From Campylobacterota bacterium (lineage in GTDB: Bacteria; Campylobacterota; Campylobacteria; Campylobacterales; Sulfurovaceae), in assembly GCA_030595845.1 (NCBI GenBank), contig JAUVCL010000074.1, positions 1-9,564 on the forward strand: a stretch of 9,564 nucleotides of DNA, read 5' to 3'. The notes beneath the pieces were generated by a model. That model was not told the origin of the DNA and searched no databases. It worked only from the letters and a program-made list of their open reading frames with translations. Numbering within the stretch: the stretch's first letter is position 1; each line of letters begins with the position of its first letter. The translations under genes were made by a program, and so were the position numbers. Positions 1 to 7,534 of the stretch are shown here, piece by piece.

Positions 1-526
1 CTGTTAAAAATTGACTTGAAATAGCACCGTCTATCGCTACTTCTCCTCCAACTAAACCATCTGCTTCTATTTGAAGCGGCGGGTACCCTTCCTTTTCTTT
101 ATAGGTGATCTTTGCCCCAACTTGACGTAGCGCATCGATCAAATGTCCAATAGGTCTCTCTTTCATACGAGGTTCACCCGTTAAAACATAAGAACCCTTT
201 CCCAGGCATAAAGCGGCACAAAGTGGTCTCATAGCAGTTCCTGCATTTCCCAAAAAGAGTTCATGCATTGTGTCACTATTGATAGGACCGGCATTACCGA
301 CCACTATACATTCTCTCTTATCATCAGAAAGTCTATACTCAATACCTAACACTCGCAAGGCATTGAGCATATGTCTTGTATCATCGCTCTCTAAAAGGTT
401 GGTGATCTTCGTTGTGCCTTCTGCCAATGCAGCAAGTAATAACGCTCTATTTGAAAGGCTTTTAGAACCGGGGAGATTGATCTCACCGTCTATTTTAGCA
501 ATGGGTTCAAGTGTCAGGCTATTCAT
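1..526 (-). CDS. aroA: 3-phosphoshikimate 1-carboxyvinyltransferase (EPSP synthase), N-terminal part, cut by window edge
   Basis: Transfers the enolpyruvyl group of phosphoenolpyruvate to shikimate 3-phosphate in the cytoplasmic shikimate pathway. About 175 N-terminal residues are visible; the remainder (family length about 430) lies beyond position 1. Seen: LPGSKSLSNRALLLAAL with the substrate-binding K22, S23 and R27, then FLGNAGTAMRP (residues 91-101, including the PEP/glyphosate-site glycine G96 and P101), TGEPRMKERPIGHL (116-129) and the SSQFLT shikimate-phosphate loop at the cut. The protein resembles E. coli AroA almost throughout, roughly two thirds identical by my recollection, which fits a class I, glyphosate-sensitive enzyme. 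C. jejuni and H. pylori AroA as I remember them are much more distant. The ATG overlaps the ispH stop as ATGA, so translation is probably coupled. The start is well supported because the protein begins MNSLTLEPIA, like the enteric enzyme. Confidence 0.97.
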   Translation of the reverse strand, partial: MNSLTLEPIAKIDGEINLPGSKSLSNRALLLAALAEGTTKITNLLESDDTRHMLNALRVLGIEYRLSDDKRECIVVGNAGPINSDTMHELFLGNAGTAMRPLCAALCLGKGSYVLTGEPRMKERPIGHLIDALRQVGAKITYKEKEGYPPLQIEADGLVGGEVAIDGAISSQFLT

Positions 527-1374
527 ATGATCTCATTCACTTTTTTCATTTCCTGAATTTTATTGATCACATTTTGCACAACCCAATCCGGAGTAGAGGC
601 TCCTGCAGAAATACCACAAAGCACTTTAGCATCAAACCAAGAAGCTTCAAGTTCTTCACAATTTTCTATCAAATAACTATCATCACAGTCACGTTTACAA
701 ATAGAATGCAACTGCTTGGTATTAGAGGAGTGTTTCCCCCCTATGACGACCATAATATCTGCATCTTTAGCAAGCTCTGACGCAGCATCCTGATTTTCAA
801 AGGTTGCATTACATATCGTATTAAAAACCCTTATCTCTTTACGTGTTGACATTAAAGCATTCACTATTTTGGCAAAATCTTCAGGTTTTTTAGTGGTTTG
901 AGATACGACTGCCACCTTCCCCTTTAGAGGAAGTGCATCCAACTCTTCAGGTTCAAGTACAATAAAGGCATCATCAGGGTCTACAGCGTAACTGACCACA
1001 CCTTTTATCTCGGGATGGTCCTTATCGCCAAAGATCACAATGCTATACCCCTCTTCACTCATTTTTTCTACAATATTTTGAGGGGTAGTCACATAAGGAC
1101 AGGTAGCATCTATCACTTTATTCTCTTGTTTGTTCAGTGCAGCAAGTTCATCTTTAGGGATACCGTGTGTACGGATCACCACGGCATCATTCGTATGGAT
1201 ATCATCTAGCTTTTCAGCAAGACCAATGTTAAATCCGACTTTCAGTCTATTGATCTCATCTTTATTATGGATCAAAGGTCCATAGGTCACAGATCCTTGA
1301 TGTTCTTCAGCTATTTCAATAGCCCGCTTCACGCCAAAACAAAATCCATAACTGGATGCTAATTGTATTTTCAT
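523..1374 (-). CDS. ispH: 4-hydroxy-3-methylbut-2-enyl diphosphate reductase
   Basis: The last enzyme of the MEP (non-mevalonate) isoprenoid pathway. It reduces HMBPP to IPP and DMAPP using a [4Fe-4S] cluster. The 283-residue length is normal for short bacterial IspH. The three cluster cysteines are visible: C12 in YGFCFGVKRAI, C92 in DATCPYV and C188 in TICNAT. Substrate-pocket motifs are also present: YGPLIHN (H36), RTHG (H70), DHPE (H120 and the proton-donor E122), SQTT (158-161), GKHSSNT (213-219) and SAGASTP (256-262). A good Shine-Dalgarno GGAG lies 8 nt before the ATG. It follows pheT after a 106-bp gap and overlaps aroA by 4 bp. In C. jejuni, as I recall, aroA sits between pheT and ispH, so the order here is changed. 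Confidence 0.97.
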   Translation of the reverse strand: MKIQLASSYGFCFGVKRAIEIAEEHQGSVTYGPLIHNKDEINRLKVGFNIGLAEKLDDIHTNDAVVIRTHGIPKDELAALNKQENKVIDATCPYVTTPQNIVEKMSEEGYSIVIFGDKDHPEIKGVVSYAVDPDDAFIVLEPEELDALPLKGKVAVVSQTTKKPEDFAKIVNALMSTRKEIRVFNTICNATFENQDAASELAKDADIMVVIGGKHSSNTKQLHSICKRDCDDSYLIENCEELEASWFDAKVLCGISAGASTPDWVVQNVINKIQEMKKVNEII

Positions 1375-1480
1375 TTATATTACTCCGTAATCAGACGTTT
1401 TTTGAGCAAAGCCCAAAAAACTACGCTGACGCTGTATCAACTTCAGCAGTTGGCTCATACGACTAGTCGTATTTTATAAG
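1375..1480 (-). other. pheT-ispH intergenic region with nested inverted repeats
   Basis: This is the only real gap inside the left operon. It holds a perfect 16-bp palindrome at 1457-1472 (ATACGACTAGTCGTAT) and a hairpin with 11-bp arms at 1397-1407 and 1411-1421, with one mismatch and a 3-nt loop. On the minus strand that hairpin is preceded by GTAG (1424-1421). A short 5-bp stem lies near 1438-1452. No U-tract follows the larger hairpin in either direction, so it is not a classical terminator. It may be an RNA processing or attenuation structure, a degraded REP-like element, or scar sequence. No promoter stands out. Confidence 0.5.
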
Positions 1481-3814
1481 CTATCTCAATTCTGCTTGAC
1501 ACTCTTTTTCAAGTGCCGTCATAATTTCATTCATCACCGTCTCTATATCACTATCTTCAAGTGTTTTATCCATAGACTGAATAAAGAAACGCACGGTAAG
1601 ACTCTTCTTCTCTCCGAGTTTCTCATCTTCATAAATATCTACGGGATAAATATCTTTCAGCATAGGCAAGTCTAATGCATTCAGCACTTTAGCCACTTCA
1701 TAATAATTCATAGACTTATCTATAACCACAGATAGATCTTTATACACTCCCTGGAACTTAGAGATAGGTGTTGCATTAATATGTTTAGGTAAGAACATAT
1801 CAAAATCCAGTTCTGCTATAAATGTTTCAGGAATACCAAAACTCTCTTGCACCGTAGGGTGAAGTTTGGAAATAAACCCACACACCTTTCCAGCTACAAT
1901 AACATTTGCTGATTGGTAAGGATGTATAAGCCCATTTTTGTAGCTACAAGGTACCAGTTCAAATGCACCGACGACCGCACCTACCTTTTGAGTAAAGGTA
2001 GCAAAATCTATAATTTTAGGTTTTCCAGCATTTCTTACATTTTCCCCTTCAACTTGTCCTGAAAAAGCAAAAGAGATCACATCACTCTGCTCTCTTTTAC
2101 TGCCAAAGACTGCACCCATTTCAAAAAGGGGAATTGATTTTTTGGTATAACTTACATTACGCTTCACAGCATTAAGTAAATTGATCAAAACAGTACTTCT
2201 AAGTGTGTTCAGTTCTTCTGCTATAGGATTGGCCAGCTCAAGTGCTTCTTCTAAAATAGAAAAACCGTATTTTTCCAAAAGTGCTTTTTCAGAAAATACA
2301 TACGATACATTTTCATAAAAACCTGCACCTACTGCACGGTTTTTAAACCCTTTTTTCGCTTTATATCTCTCTGTCGTATCATTTAAACGTGCTTGTTCCG
2401 CAAAGACAAAAGGTTTAGCTTCAATGTTATTGATACCTATAATACGTACGATCTCTTCAGCAATATCTTGAATATGAGTTATATCATGTCTAAAGAGTGG
2501 CACCACCGCTGCAATCACACTATTACCCATCGAATTGATCTCAAAGCCAAGTTTCTTCAATATCGTGACAACTTTACTCATCTCAACATCCATACCGATA
2601 ATAGCCGAGATCTCTTCCACATCTACGATTACTGTTTTGTTCTCTCTCTCAACATTCACATTAAGTGACCCTTCATAACAAGAGATATCTGTATTCTTTT
2701 CCATTAAACAAGCTAGAAAAGAAAGACCAAAAGAGAGCTCAGGGTTGGAACCTCTTGATGTCTTATAATACAGGTCATCCGTCTTTAAAGATGCCGCAGA
2801 TACAGCTTCCACTAAAGTATCAGGATGCATGTAACTTGCTTCCAATAAAATCTCTTTTGTAGTATCATTCGCTGTGGCAGACGCTTCCTGGTTCACACCT
2901 ACAACACTTAGAACTTCTCCATCATTTCTTATTTCTGTAATACCCTTAGCTTTAGCTGTAGGAAATACACAAACTTTATCCTTATCATTACGGAAAACCC
3001 TACTGTTATAGGCACGTAAGACAACGCCTGTTGTATGTGTTGCATAGGCAAGTAAGGAAGCCAGTCTACCTTCCCCCTCTACATTCACCATCGCTAAACG
3101 TAAGGCAATAAGGGAAGCACTGGAAATTGTATCGATGGTTGCCAATTTATAATGCAGGTCTGCATCCATTGTCCCTTTACTGTGCAGTTCTGCTTCTCTG
3201 CCAATACCAAGTTTCATTTTATTATTCAGTTTAAATTCAGATACTTTCATCTCAATATCAAGTGCTGAACTCAGATCTCTTGCCACACCATACACAGAAA
3301 GGCAATCTCCTCTGTTTGCTGTCAGTTCAAGTTCAATGATCGTATCTGCTACACATTCATAAGAACCAAATGCTTTACCTACTTCAAGTGTACCAATACT
3401 CGAATCTAGTATCATGATCCCTTTACCTGTATCAGGTAGTCCGAGTTCAGAAGAGGCACATACCATCCCTTCACTCTCTACACCACGAAGTTTCGCATGT
3501 TTAATAGCAAAGTCTCCAGGCAGTACTGCACCAATGGTTGCCACTGCTACATACTCTGCATCCACAACATTGGCTGCACCACAAACGATCTGTCTTGTTC
3601 CCGATCCCACATCTATCTGACAAACATTAAGTTTGTCTGCATCAGGATGTTTTTCACAAGAGATGATCTTCCCAATAACAACTTTAGGATCAATCTCAAT
3701 TTGTCTAAGGCTGTCAACTTCTAAACCAATAGCGTTAAACGTTTCGTACAGTGTATCGTTACTGACACTACTCAGGTCTATAAATTCATTTAACCAAGAT
3801 CTTGTTACTATCAT
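1481..3814 (-). CDS. pheT: phenylalanine--tRNA ligase beta subunit
   Basis: Beta chain of the cytoplasmic (alpha-beta)2 phenylalanyl-tRNA synthetase, which binds tRNA-Phe and edits mischarged Tyr-tRNA-Phe. The 777-residue length is typical for bacteria. Domains in order: an N-terminal segment with WLNEFIDL; an EMAPII-like tRNA-binding domain at about 39-150 (KHPDADKLNVCQID); a linker with ELTANRGDCLSVYGVARDL (163-181); the B3/B4 editing region at about 205-370 (SRGSNPELSFG); B5 at about 393-465 (PLFRHDITHIQDIAEEIVR); a catalytic-like core at about 480-680 (NPIAEELNTLRSTVL, HPYQSANV); and a C-terminal ferredoxin-fold anticodon-binding (FDX-ACB) domain at about 684-777. The ATG overlaps the pheS TGA as ATGA, so expression is coupled to pheS and the 1:1 stoichiometry is explained. 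Nothing appears truncated. Confidence 0.98.
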   Translation of the reverse strand: MIVTRSWLNEFIDLSSVSNDTLYETFNAIGLEVDSLRQIEIDPKVVIGKIISCEKHPDADKLNVCQIDVGSGTRQIVCGAANVVDAEYVAVATIGAVLPGDFAIKHAKLRGVESEGMVCASSELGLPDTGKGIMILDSSIGTLEVGKAFGSYECVADTIIELELTANRGDCLSVYGVARDLSSALDIEMKVSEFKLNNKMKLGIGREAELHSKGTMDADLHYKLATIDTISSASLIALRLAMVNVEGEGRLASLLAYATHTTGVVLRAYNSRVFRNDKDKVCVFPTAKAKGITEIRNDGEVLSVVGVNQEASATANDTTKEILLEASYMHPDTLVEAVSAASLKTDDLYYKTSRGSNPELSFGLSFLACLMEKNTDISCYEGSLNVNVERENKTVIVDVEEISAIIGMDVEMSKVVTILKKLGFEINSMGNSVIAAVVPLFRHDITHIQDIAEEIVRIIGINNIEAKPFVFAEQARLNDTTERYKAKKGFKNRAVGAGFYENVSYVFSEKALLEKYGFSILEEALELANPIAEELNTLRSTVLINLLNAVKRNVSYTKKSIPLFEMGAVFGSKREQSDVISFAFSGQVEGENVRNAGKPKIIDFATFTQKVGAVVGAFELVPCSYKNGLIHPYQSANVIVAGKVCGFISKLHPTVQESFGIPETFIAELDFDMFLPKHINATPISKFQGVYKDLSVVIDKSMNYYEVAKVLNALDLPMLKDIYPVDIYEDEKLGEKKSLTVRFFIQSMDKTLEDSDIETVMNEIMTALEKECQAELR

Positions 3815-4803
3815 CTAAACTGCTCCAACAAACGAATATCTCCCTCAAACAGAGATCTTAAATCAGGTATCTTATGCATCAACATTGCAAAACGCTCTAC
3901 ACCCAAACCAAAGGCATAACCACTTACATCTTTATAACCTACAGCTTTAAAGACGTTTGGATCAACTATCCCACAGCCAAGCACTTCCAACCAACCTGTG
4001 TGTGAACAGACACGACATCCTTCTCCTTCACAGAAGATACAAGAGATATCCACTTCAGCAGATGGCTCGGTAAACGGGAAGAAACTTGGTCTAAAACGTA
4101 CTTCAACATCACCGAACATGTATTGCAGAAAGTCAGTCAAGATCGCTTTGAGGTTTGCAAAACTGACTTTGCCTTTAGCATCAACGACTAAACCTTCCAC
4201 TTGATGAAACATCGGTGTATGCGTGATATCATAATCACGTCTAAATACTGTACCTGGCGCTATCATACGTATAGGAGGCTTTGTTTCAAGCATGGTTCTT
4301 ATTTGCACAGGAGAAGTATGTGTTCTTAAAAGTCCACCATCTTTAAAATAAAATGTATCTTGCATATCACGTGCAGGGTGATATTTAGGAAGATTAAGTG
4401 CTTCAAAGTTATGGAAGTCATCTTCAACCATAGGTCCCGATTCAACTGCAAAGTTCAACGCAACAAAATAATCAATGATCTTATCCATGGTCTCCATGAC
4501 AGGATGAAGTGCACCTTTTTGTGCCAAAGTACCATACAGTGAAACATCTATCGCTTCAGATTTAAGTACTTTTTCGATCTCTTCAGCTTTCAAAACCTCA
4601 TAACGCGCATCAAAACTTGCCTGTAGCGCGGATTTGTTTTTATTCAATCCTTCAGCAAATGCTTTTTTCTCTGGTCCGAGTACATCTTTCATCTTAGCAA
4701 ACTGAGCTGCTAAAACACCCTTCTTCCCAAAAAGCTCAATACGTACTTTTTCCAATGTTTCAAGCGAGTCAGCCTGAACGATCTTCTCTTCTAATTCTTT
4801 CAT
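3811..4803 (-). CDS. pheS: phenylalanine--tRNA ligase alpha subunit
   Basis: Catalytic alpha chain of phenylalanyl-tRNA synthetase, a class II enzyme that activates phenylalanine with ATP and charges tRNA-Phe. It has 330 residues, a normal length. Residues 1-85 form the charged helical coiled-coil arm that contacts tRNA. The catalytic domain shows GALHPV (97-102), HPARDMQDTFY (142-152), RTHTSPVQIR (160-169), motif 2 FRRDYDITHTPMFHQVEG (187-204), FTEPSAEVD (244-252) and motif 3 AFGLGVERFAML (297-308). A C-x2-C-x4-C-x2-C cluster (C255, C258, C263, C266) precedes the TGWLEVLGCG segment. Bacillus-type PheS has similar cysteines and E. coli does not. AGAGG lies 4 nt before the ATG. It is the first gene of the leftward operon and is divergent from the HIT gene. 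Confidence 0.98.
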   Translation of the reverse strand: MKELEEKIVQADSLETLEKVRIELFGKKGVLAAQFAKMKDVLGPEKKAFAEGLNKNKSALQASFDARYEVLKAEEIEKVLKSEAIDVSLYGTLAQKGALHPVMETMDKIIDYFVALNFAVESGPMVEDDFHNFEALNLPKYHPARDMQDTFYFKDGGLLRTHTSPVQIRTMLETKPPIRMIAPGTVFRRDYDITHTPMFHQVEGLVVDAKGKVSFANLKAILTDFLQYMFGDVEVRFRPSFFPFTEPSAEVDISCIFCEGEGCRVCSHTGWLEVLGCGIVDPNVFKAVGYKDVSGYAFGLGVERFAMLMHKIPDLRSLFEGDIRLLEQFR

Positions 4804-4826
4804 AAAACCTCTATATCACTTCAGTA

Positions 4827-4853
4827 ATTATCGTGATTTTATCCAAATGTTAA
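4827..4853 (-). promoter_or_regulatory. possible promoter of the pheST operon
   Basis: On the minus strand, GATAAT (4832-4827) could be a -10 box and TTAACA (4853-4848) a -35-like box, but the spacer is only 15 nt. A second candidate, TAAAAT, lies at 4841-4836. The divergent gap must hold a promoter for pheS; the exact boxes are uncertain. No phenylalanine-rich leader peptide with an attenuator is visible in the short leader. Confidence 0.35.
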
Positions 4854-4885
4854 TAATAATAGGATTTATTGGACTTTATCTGTGT

Positions 4886-4891
4886 TATAAT
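4886..4891 (+). promoter_or_regulatory. -10 box upstream of the HIT gene
   Basis: A perfect TATAAT preceded by TGTGT lies 33 nt before the HIT start codon. No good -35 box sits at the usual distance, only AT-rich sequence, which is the common picture for sigma-70 promoters in Campylobacterota. Confidence 0.65.
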
Positions 4892-4924
4892 CACCCTAGT
4901 AAAGAACCCCAAAAGGACAAATCA

Positions 4925-5278
4925 ATGTGCATATTTTGCAAAATAATAAATAAAGAAATCCCAAACAATACTGTCCATGAAAGCGAACATTTTTTAGCGT
5001 TTCATGACCTCTACCCTAAAGCACCTGTGCATATTCTCATCATCCCTAAAACGCACGTAGACTGTTTTCAAGATGTCACACCAGACATGATGGCAGGACT
5101 TACTGTATTTGCACAGGAAGTGGCAACAAAGGTCGGTTTAGATATTAACGGATACAGATTGATTACAAATAACGGTGAAGATGGAGGGCAGGAAATCATG
5201 CACTTACATTTCCACATGCTTGGCGGAGGGAAACTAGTTTGGAATCATCAACACGAAGATCCACATAAGAGTTTATAG
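4925..5278 (+). CDS. HIT-family (histidine triad, HinT-like) nucleotide-binding protein
   Basis: A 117-residue cytoplasmic protein of the HIT superfamily, whose HinT branch hydrolyses purine nucleoside phosphoramidates and adenylylated amines. The diagnostic triad is HLHFHML (H93, H95, H97), with the central H97 as the expected nucleophile. The start MCIFCKIINKEIP carries the C2-x2-C5 pair common in this branch, followed by the helix/strand pattern FHDLYPKAPVHILIIPKTH and the TNNGEDGGQEIMHLH loop. An in-frame ATG exists upstream at 4847, but it lies before the TATAAT box, and homologues begin at MCIFCKI. The start at 4925 has AAAGGACA just upstream. The gene is divergent from pheS, as I recall it also is in C. 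jejuni, so the pairing is ancestral. The physiological substrate is unknown. Confidence 0.95.
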   Translation: MCIFCKIINKEIPNNTVHESEHFLAFHDLYPKAPVHILIIPKTHVDCFQDVTPDMMAGLTVFAQEVATKVGLDINGYRLITNNGEDGGQEIMHLHFHMLGGGKLVWNHQHEDPHKSL

Positions 5279-5293
5279 TTAGTCTCACAACGC

Positions 5294-5313
5294 GTAGGGT
5301 GGGTTTACCCACC
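5294..5313 (+). repeat. REP hairpin A (GTAG + GGTGGG/CCCACC stem)
   Basis: GTAG is followed at once by GGTGGG-TTTA-CCCACC, a 6-bp perfect stem with a 4-nt loop. This is the layout of REP sequences used by RAYT transposases. It forms an inverted pair with the copy at 5337-5356 across a 23-bp spacer. The head GTAGGGTG is shared with the REPs at 8602-9337, but the stem differs. It lies 15 nt past the HIT stop codon, where it could also act as a 3'-end structure for both convergent genes. Confidence 0.8.
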
Positions 5314-5336
5314 ATAAAGTTCGTTGTTTAAAAAAA

Positions 5337-5356
5337 GGTGGATAAATCCACCCTAC
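5337..5356 (-). repeat. REP hairpin B, inverse partner of A, overlaps the ABC-F stop codon
   Basis: On the minus strand it reads GTAG then GGTGGAT-TT-ATCCACC, or a 6-bp stem with a 4-nt loop when aligned to copy A. Over 23 bases including the CGC prefix, A and B differ at only two positions. Those two positions pair with each other in the stem (G-C in A, A-T in B), so the hairpin is preserved by a compensatory change. Its TAG is the stop codon of the ABC-F gene. Confidence 0.8.
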
Positions 5357-7203
5357 GCGTCAATTTCTTCCAACTTTAACTCATACTCAGCCACAATCTC
5401 ATCATCTTTTTCAGTAGCGATCTCCAAACGCTCAAAAAAAGCATCAATATCCTGCTGTACAAGCCCAACTGCTTTAGATAGCTCCATAATTGCATCATTA
5501 TCACCCGAGGTTGAAGCCTTTTCAAGTTCTGTATTTTTTACAGCCAACTCTGCCTCTAAAAGCTCTATCTTCTCTTCACAAAGTTTGATCTCTTTAGTAT
5601 AAGGTTTACGCTCTTCATTACGAGCCTGTGTTACAACCTTACGTAGTTTTTTACGTTCTTTATGGTTAATCTTAGGCTTTTTCTTTTTAGCTTTAACATT
5701 GCCCTCTTCCTCTTCCCAACCTATCTTCTCTAAAAAGTCAGCGTAGGTACCATCAAAATACTCAGCCCCACCCTTATGGAAAATAATCAAAGCATCCGCC
5801 AAACGATGCAACAACATCTCTGAGTGTGTAACCATAATGAGCGAGCCTTCAAAAGTATCTATCGCATCAGCCAGTGCATCTATGGACTGCATGTCAAGGT
5901 GGTTCGTAGGTTCATCAAGAAAGAGTAAATTCGCCGGTGCAGCAATAATTTTTCCCAACATGACACGACTCCGCTCTCCACCAGAGAGGACAGAAATCTT
6001 CTTGTCACCTAACTCACCAGAAAACATCATACGCCCAGCGATGTTACGTGCTTGAGGGATACCTATCTCTTTGCTCATAGATGCTATCTCTTCAACGACG
6101 GTAGCCTTAGTGTTAAGCCTCTCGATGTTTGTCTGTCCAAAGTGTGCAAACGTAGTCGAAGGATGGTACTCAAGACTTCCTTGCTGTTCTTTCATCTCTC
6201 CTGCAATATAATTGAGTAACGTAGACTTACCCTTACCATTTTTACCGATAATGGCTATACGCTTACCTTTTTCCATAGCAAAAGTAATGTTTTGAAACAA
6301 CGGTTCATCAGGGTTATATCCAAACCCTAAGTTCTCAGCTCTAAAAAGAATTTTTGCAGGTATATCTTTATAGTTAAATTTAAAAGAGAGATTTGCATCT
6401 GTAGTCAAATCTTCCATATCATCCATCTTGTCAAGCTCTTTTTGCTTTGACTGTGCAAGGGCTGCTGTAGAAGCTCTAGCCTTGTTACGTGCAACAAACT
6501 CTTCAAGCTCTTTACGTTTTTTATCTTGGTTGGCTTTTGTCTTTTCATAAGTCTCATCTGCGAGTTCAAGTGTCCCATAGTATTTATAACTATCTCCACT
6601 TACCAAATGCAGTGATTTACGCTGTACACCCATCGTATGTGTTGTAACCGAGTCCATAAAATCTCTATCATGCGTAATGAGTATTACTTCACCATCAAAC
6701 TCACGTATAAATCCTTTAAGCCAACGTAATGAAATAATATCCAGGTAGTTGGTAGGCTCATCAAGTAATAACATATTTGGTTCAGTGGCAAGTAACTTCA
6801 CTAAGTTAATACGTATTTGATATCCACCCGAAAAGCTCATCGGATCTTTGTCGAGATCAGATTCTGAAAACCCTAGCCCAAAAAGAAGTTTTTCTATCTT
6901 ATAAAAATTCCACTGTTCATCTTCAGGCAGTACCAAAGCACACTCTTCACGTACTGTTTTCTCAGTAAATACAAGATGCTGTCTAAGCGTACCGATCATA
7001 TAGTTTTTAGGAATGCTCAAATCCCCAGAATCATATTCTTCTTCACCAAGGATAATCTTAAAAAGTGTAGATTTACCAGAACCATTACGCCCTACAAATC
7101 CTATCTTTTGATTTGAAGCGAATTTAAGATTAACATCTTTAAAAAGGGATTGTCCCCCGAAGCTTTTAGCGAGATTAGTCAGTTGTATCATTTTTGTATC
7201 CAT
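5353..7203 (-). CDS. ABC-F family ATPase (ribosome-associated translation factor type)
   Basis: A soluble protein of 616 residues with two ABC ATPase domains and no membrane segments, so an ABC-F protein rather than a transporter subunit. Family members bind the ribosomal E site and act in translation or antibiotic protection. Domain 1: Walker A GRNGSGKST (38-46), signature FSGGYQ (124-129, F instead of the usual L), Walker B LLLDEPTNYLD (145-155) and switch H178. A charged helical linker (about 205-275, the tRNA-interaction arm) follows. Domain 2: GKNGKGKST (320-328), LSGGERSR (406-413), LLFLDEPTNHLD (426-437) and H460. Residues about 505-616 are a lysine/glutamate-rich coiled-coil tail, as in Uup/YheS-like members; which subfamily is unclear. 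The start may instead be Met5 (7191), which has GGA about 7 nt before it, whereas the first ATG lacks a Shine-Dalgarno. The stop codon lies inside a REP. Confidence 0.93.
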   Translation of the reverse strand: MDTKMIQLTNLAKSFGGQSLFKDVNLKFASNQKIGFVGRNGSGKSTLFKIILGEEEYDSGDLSIPKNYMIGTLRQHLVFTEKTVREECALVLPEDEQWNFYKIEKLLFGLGFSESDLDKDPMSFSGGYQIRINLVKLLATEPNMLLLDEPTNYLDIISLRWLKGFIREFDGEVILITHDRDFMDSVTTHTMGVQRKSLHLVSGDSYKYYGTLELADETYEKTKANQDKKRKELEEFVARNKARASTAALAQSKQKELDKMDDMEDLTTDANLSFKFNYKDIPAKILFRAENLGFGYNPDEPLFQNITFAMEKGKRIAIIGKNGKGKSTLLNYIAGEMKEQQGSLEYHPSTTFAHFGQTNIERLNTKATVVEEIASMSKEIGIPQARNIAGRMMFSGELGDKKISVLSGGERSRVMLGKIIAAPANLLFLDEPTNHLDMQSIDALADAIDTFEGSLIMVTHSEMLLHRLADALIIFHKGGAEYFDGTYADFLEKIGWEEEEGNVKAKKKKPKINHKERKKLRKVVTQARNEERKPYTKEIKLCEEKIELLEAELAVKNTELEKASTSGDNDAIMELSKAVGLVQQDIDAFFERLEIATEKDDEIVAEYELKLEEIDA

Positions 7204-7223
7204 ATATAGGGAAATTTTGTGGG

Positions 7224-7252
7224 ATTATAGCGAAAAGTGTATTAGGTCGTAA
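7224..7252 (-). promoter_or_regulatory. promoter of the ABC-F gene
   Basis: On the minus strand, TATAAT (7229-7224) is a perfect -10 box with TTACGA (7252-7247) as a weak -35 at a 17-nt spacer. Transcription would begin near 7217, giving a leader of about 14 nt to the first ATG or 26 nt to the Met5 start. Confidence 0.6.
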
Positions 7253-7277
7253 CATATGTTTGAAAGTATTATCATTC

Positions 7278-7283
7278 TATAAT
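7278..7283 (+). promoter_or_regulatory. -10 box for the small gene at 7315
   Basis: A perfect TATAAT lies 31 nt before the chosen start codon. It overlaps an in-frame upstream ATG at 7282, which therefore cannot be the translation start. TTGAAA at 7260-7265 is too close (12 nt) to be a standard -35 box. Confidence 0.6.
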
Positions 7284-7314
7284 GAACCTATACTATTTTT
7301 CAAAAGGATTAAAA

Positions 7315-7521
7315 ATGAGCAGCAGTAATTTAAAACACTTAGAAAAAATTAAAGACAGCATTGACAGATCAGGCACCCTCACAGAAGAAGAGAAAAGTGA
7401 TTCGGTAAAACGTATCGAAGAGTGGTATAGAGAAGATATGGCTTCAGGTACATTTATGAAAGAGTTGAGTGAACTTTCTCCCATAATTAAAGCACTATTG
7501 GCCGAACTTGGGCTTATCTAA
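7315..7521 (+). CDS. small conserved-looking hypothetical protein
   Basis: A 68-residue acidic, helical, soluble protein with no signal peptide or membrane segment. I do not recognise the family. The N-terminal half is a charged amphipathic helix (LKHLEKIKDSIDRSG), a TLTEEEKSDSVKRIEEW segment follows, and the C terminus is hydrophobic (SPIIKALLAELGLI), which could be an interaction helix. The start is set by AAAAGGATT 5-8 nt before ATG 7315 and by the TATAAT box upstream; the earlier in-frame ATG lies in that box. It is divergent from the ABC-F gene across a short gap with two opposed perfect TATAAT boxes and convergent with the next small gene. It is probably monocistronic. The clear promoter and RBS make it a real gene; its function is unknown. 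Confidence 0.75.
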   Translation: MSSSNLKHLEKIKDSIDRSGTLTEEEKSDSVKRIEEWYREDMASGTFMKELSELSPIIKALLAELGLI

Positions 7522-7534
7522 AGAGAGTTATCCC

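Noticed and set aside
1457..1472. The 16-bp palindrome as a repressor operator
   Set aside because: It lies within an operon with no visible promoter next to it, and no known operator matches; kept only as a structural observation.
4847..4924. Extended N terminus for the HIT protein from ATG 4847
   Set aside because: That ATG lies upstream of the TATAAT box at 4886, and family members start at MCIFCKI, which has its own ribosome binding site.
4804..4924. Phenylalanine-dependent attenuator or T-box ahead of pheS
   Set aside because: The leader is very short and has no Phe-rich peptide, antiterminator or terminator hairpin.
5324..5602. Plus-strand open frames opposite the ABC-F, pheT and ispH genes
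   Set aside because: They are antisense shadows of strongly supported genes, with serine/isoleucine-rich translations and no ribosome binding sites.
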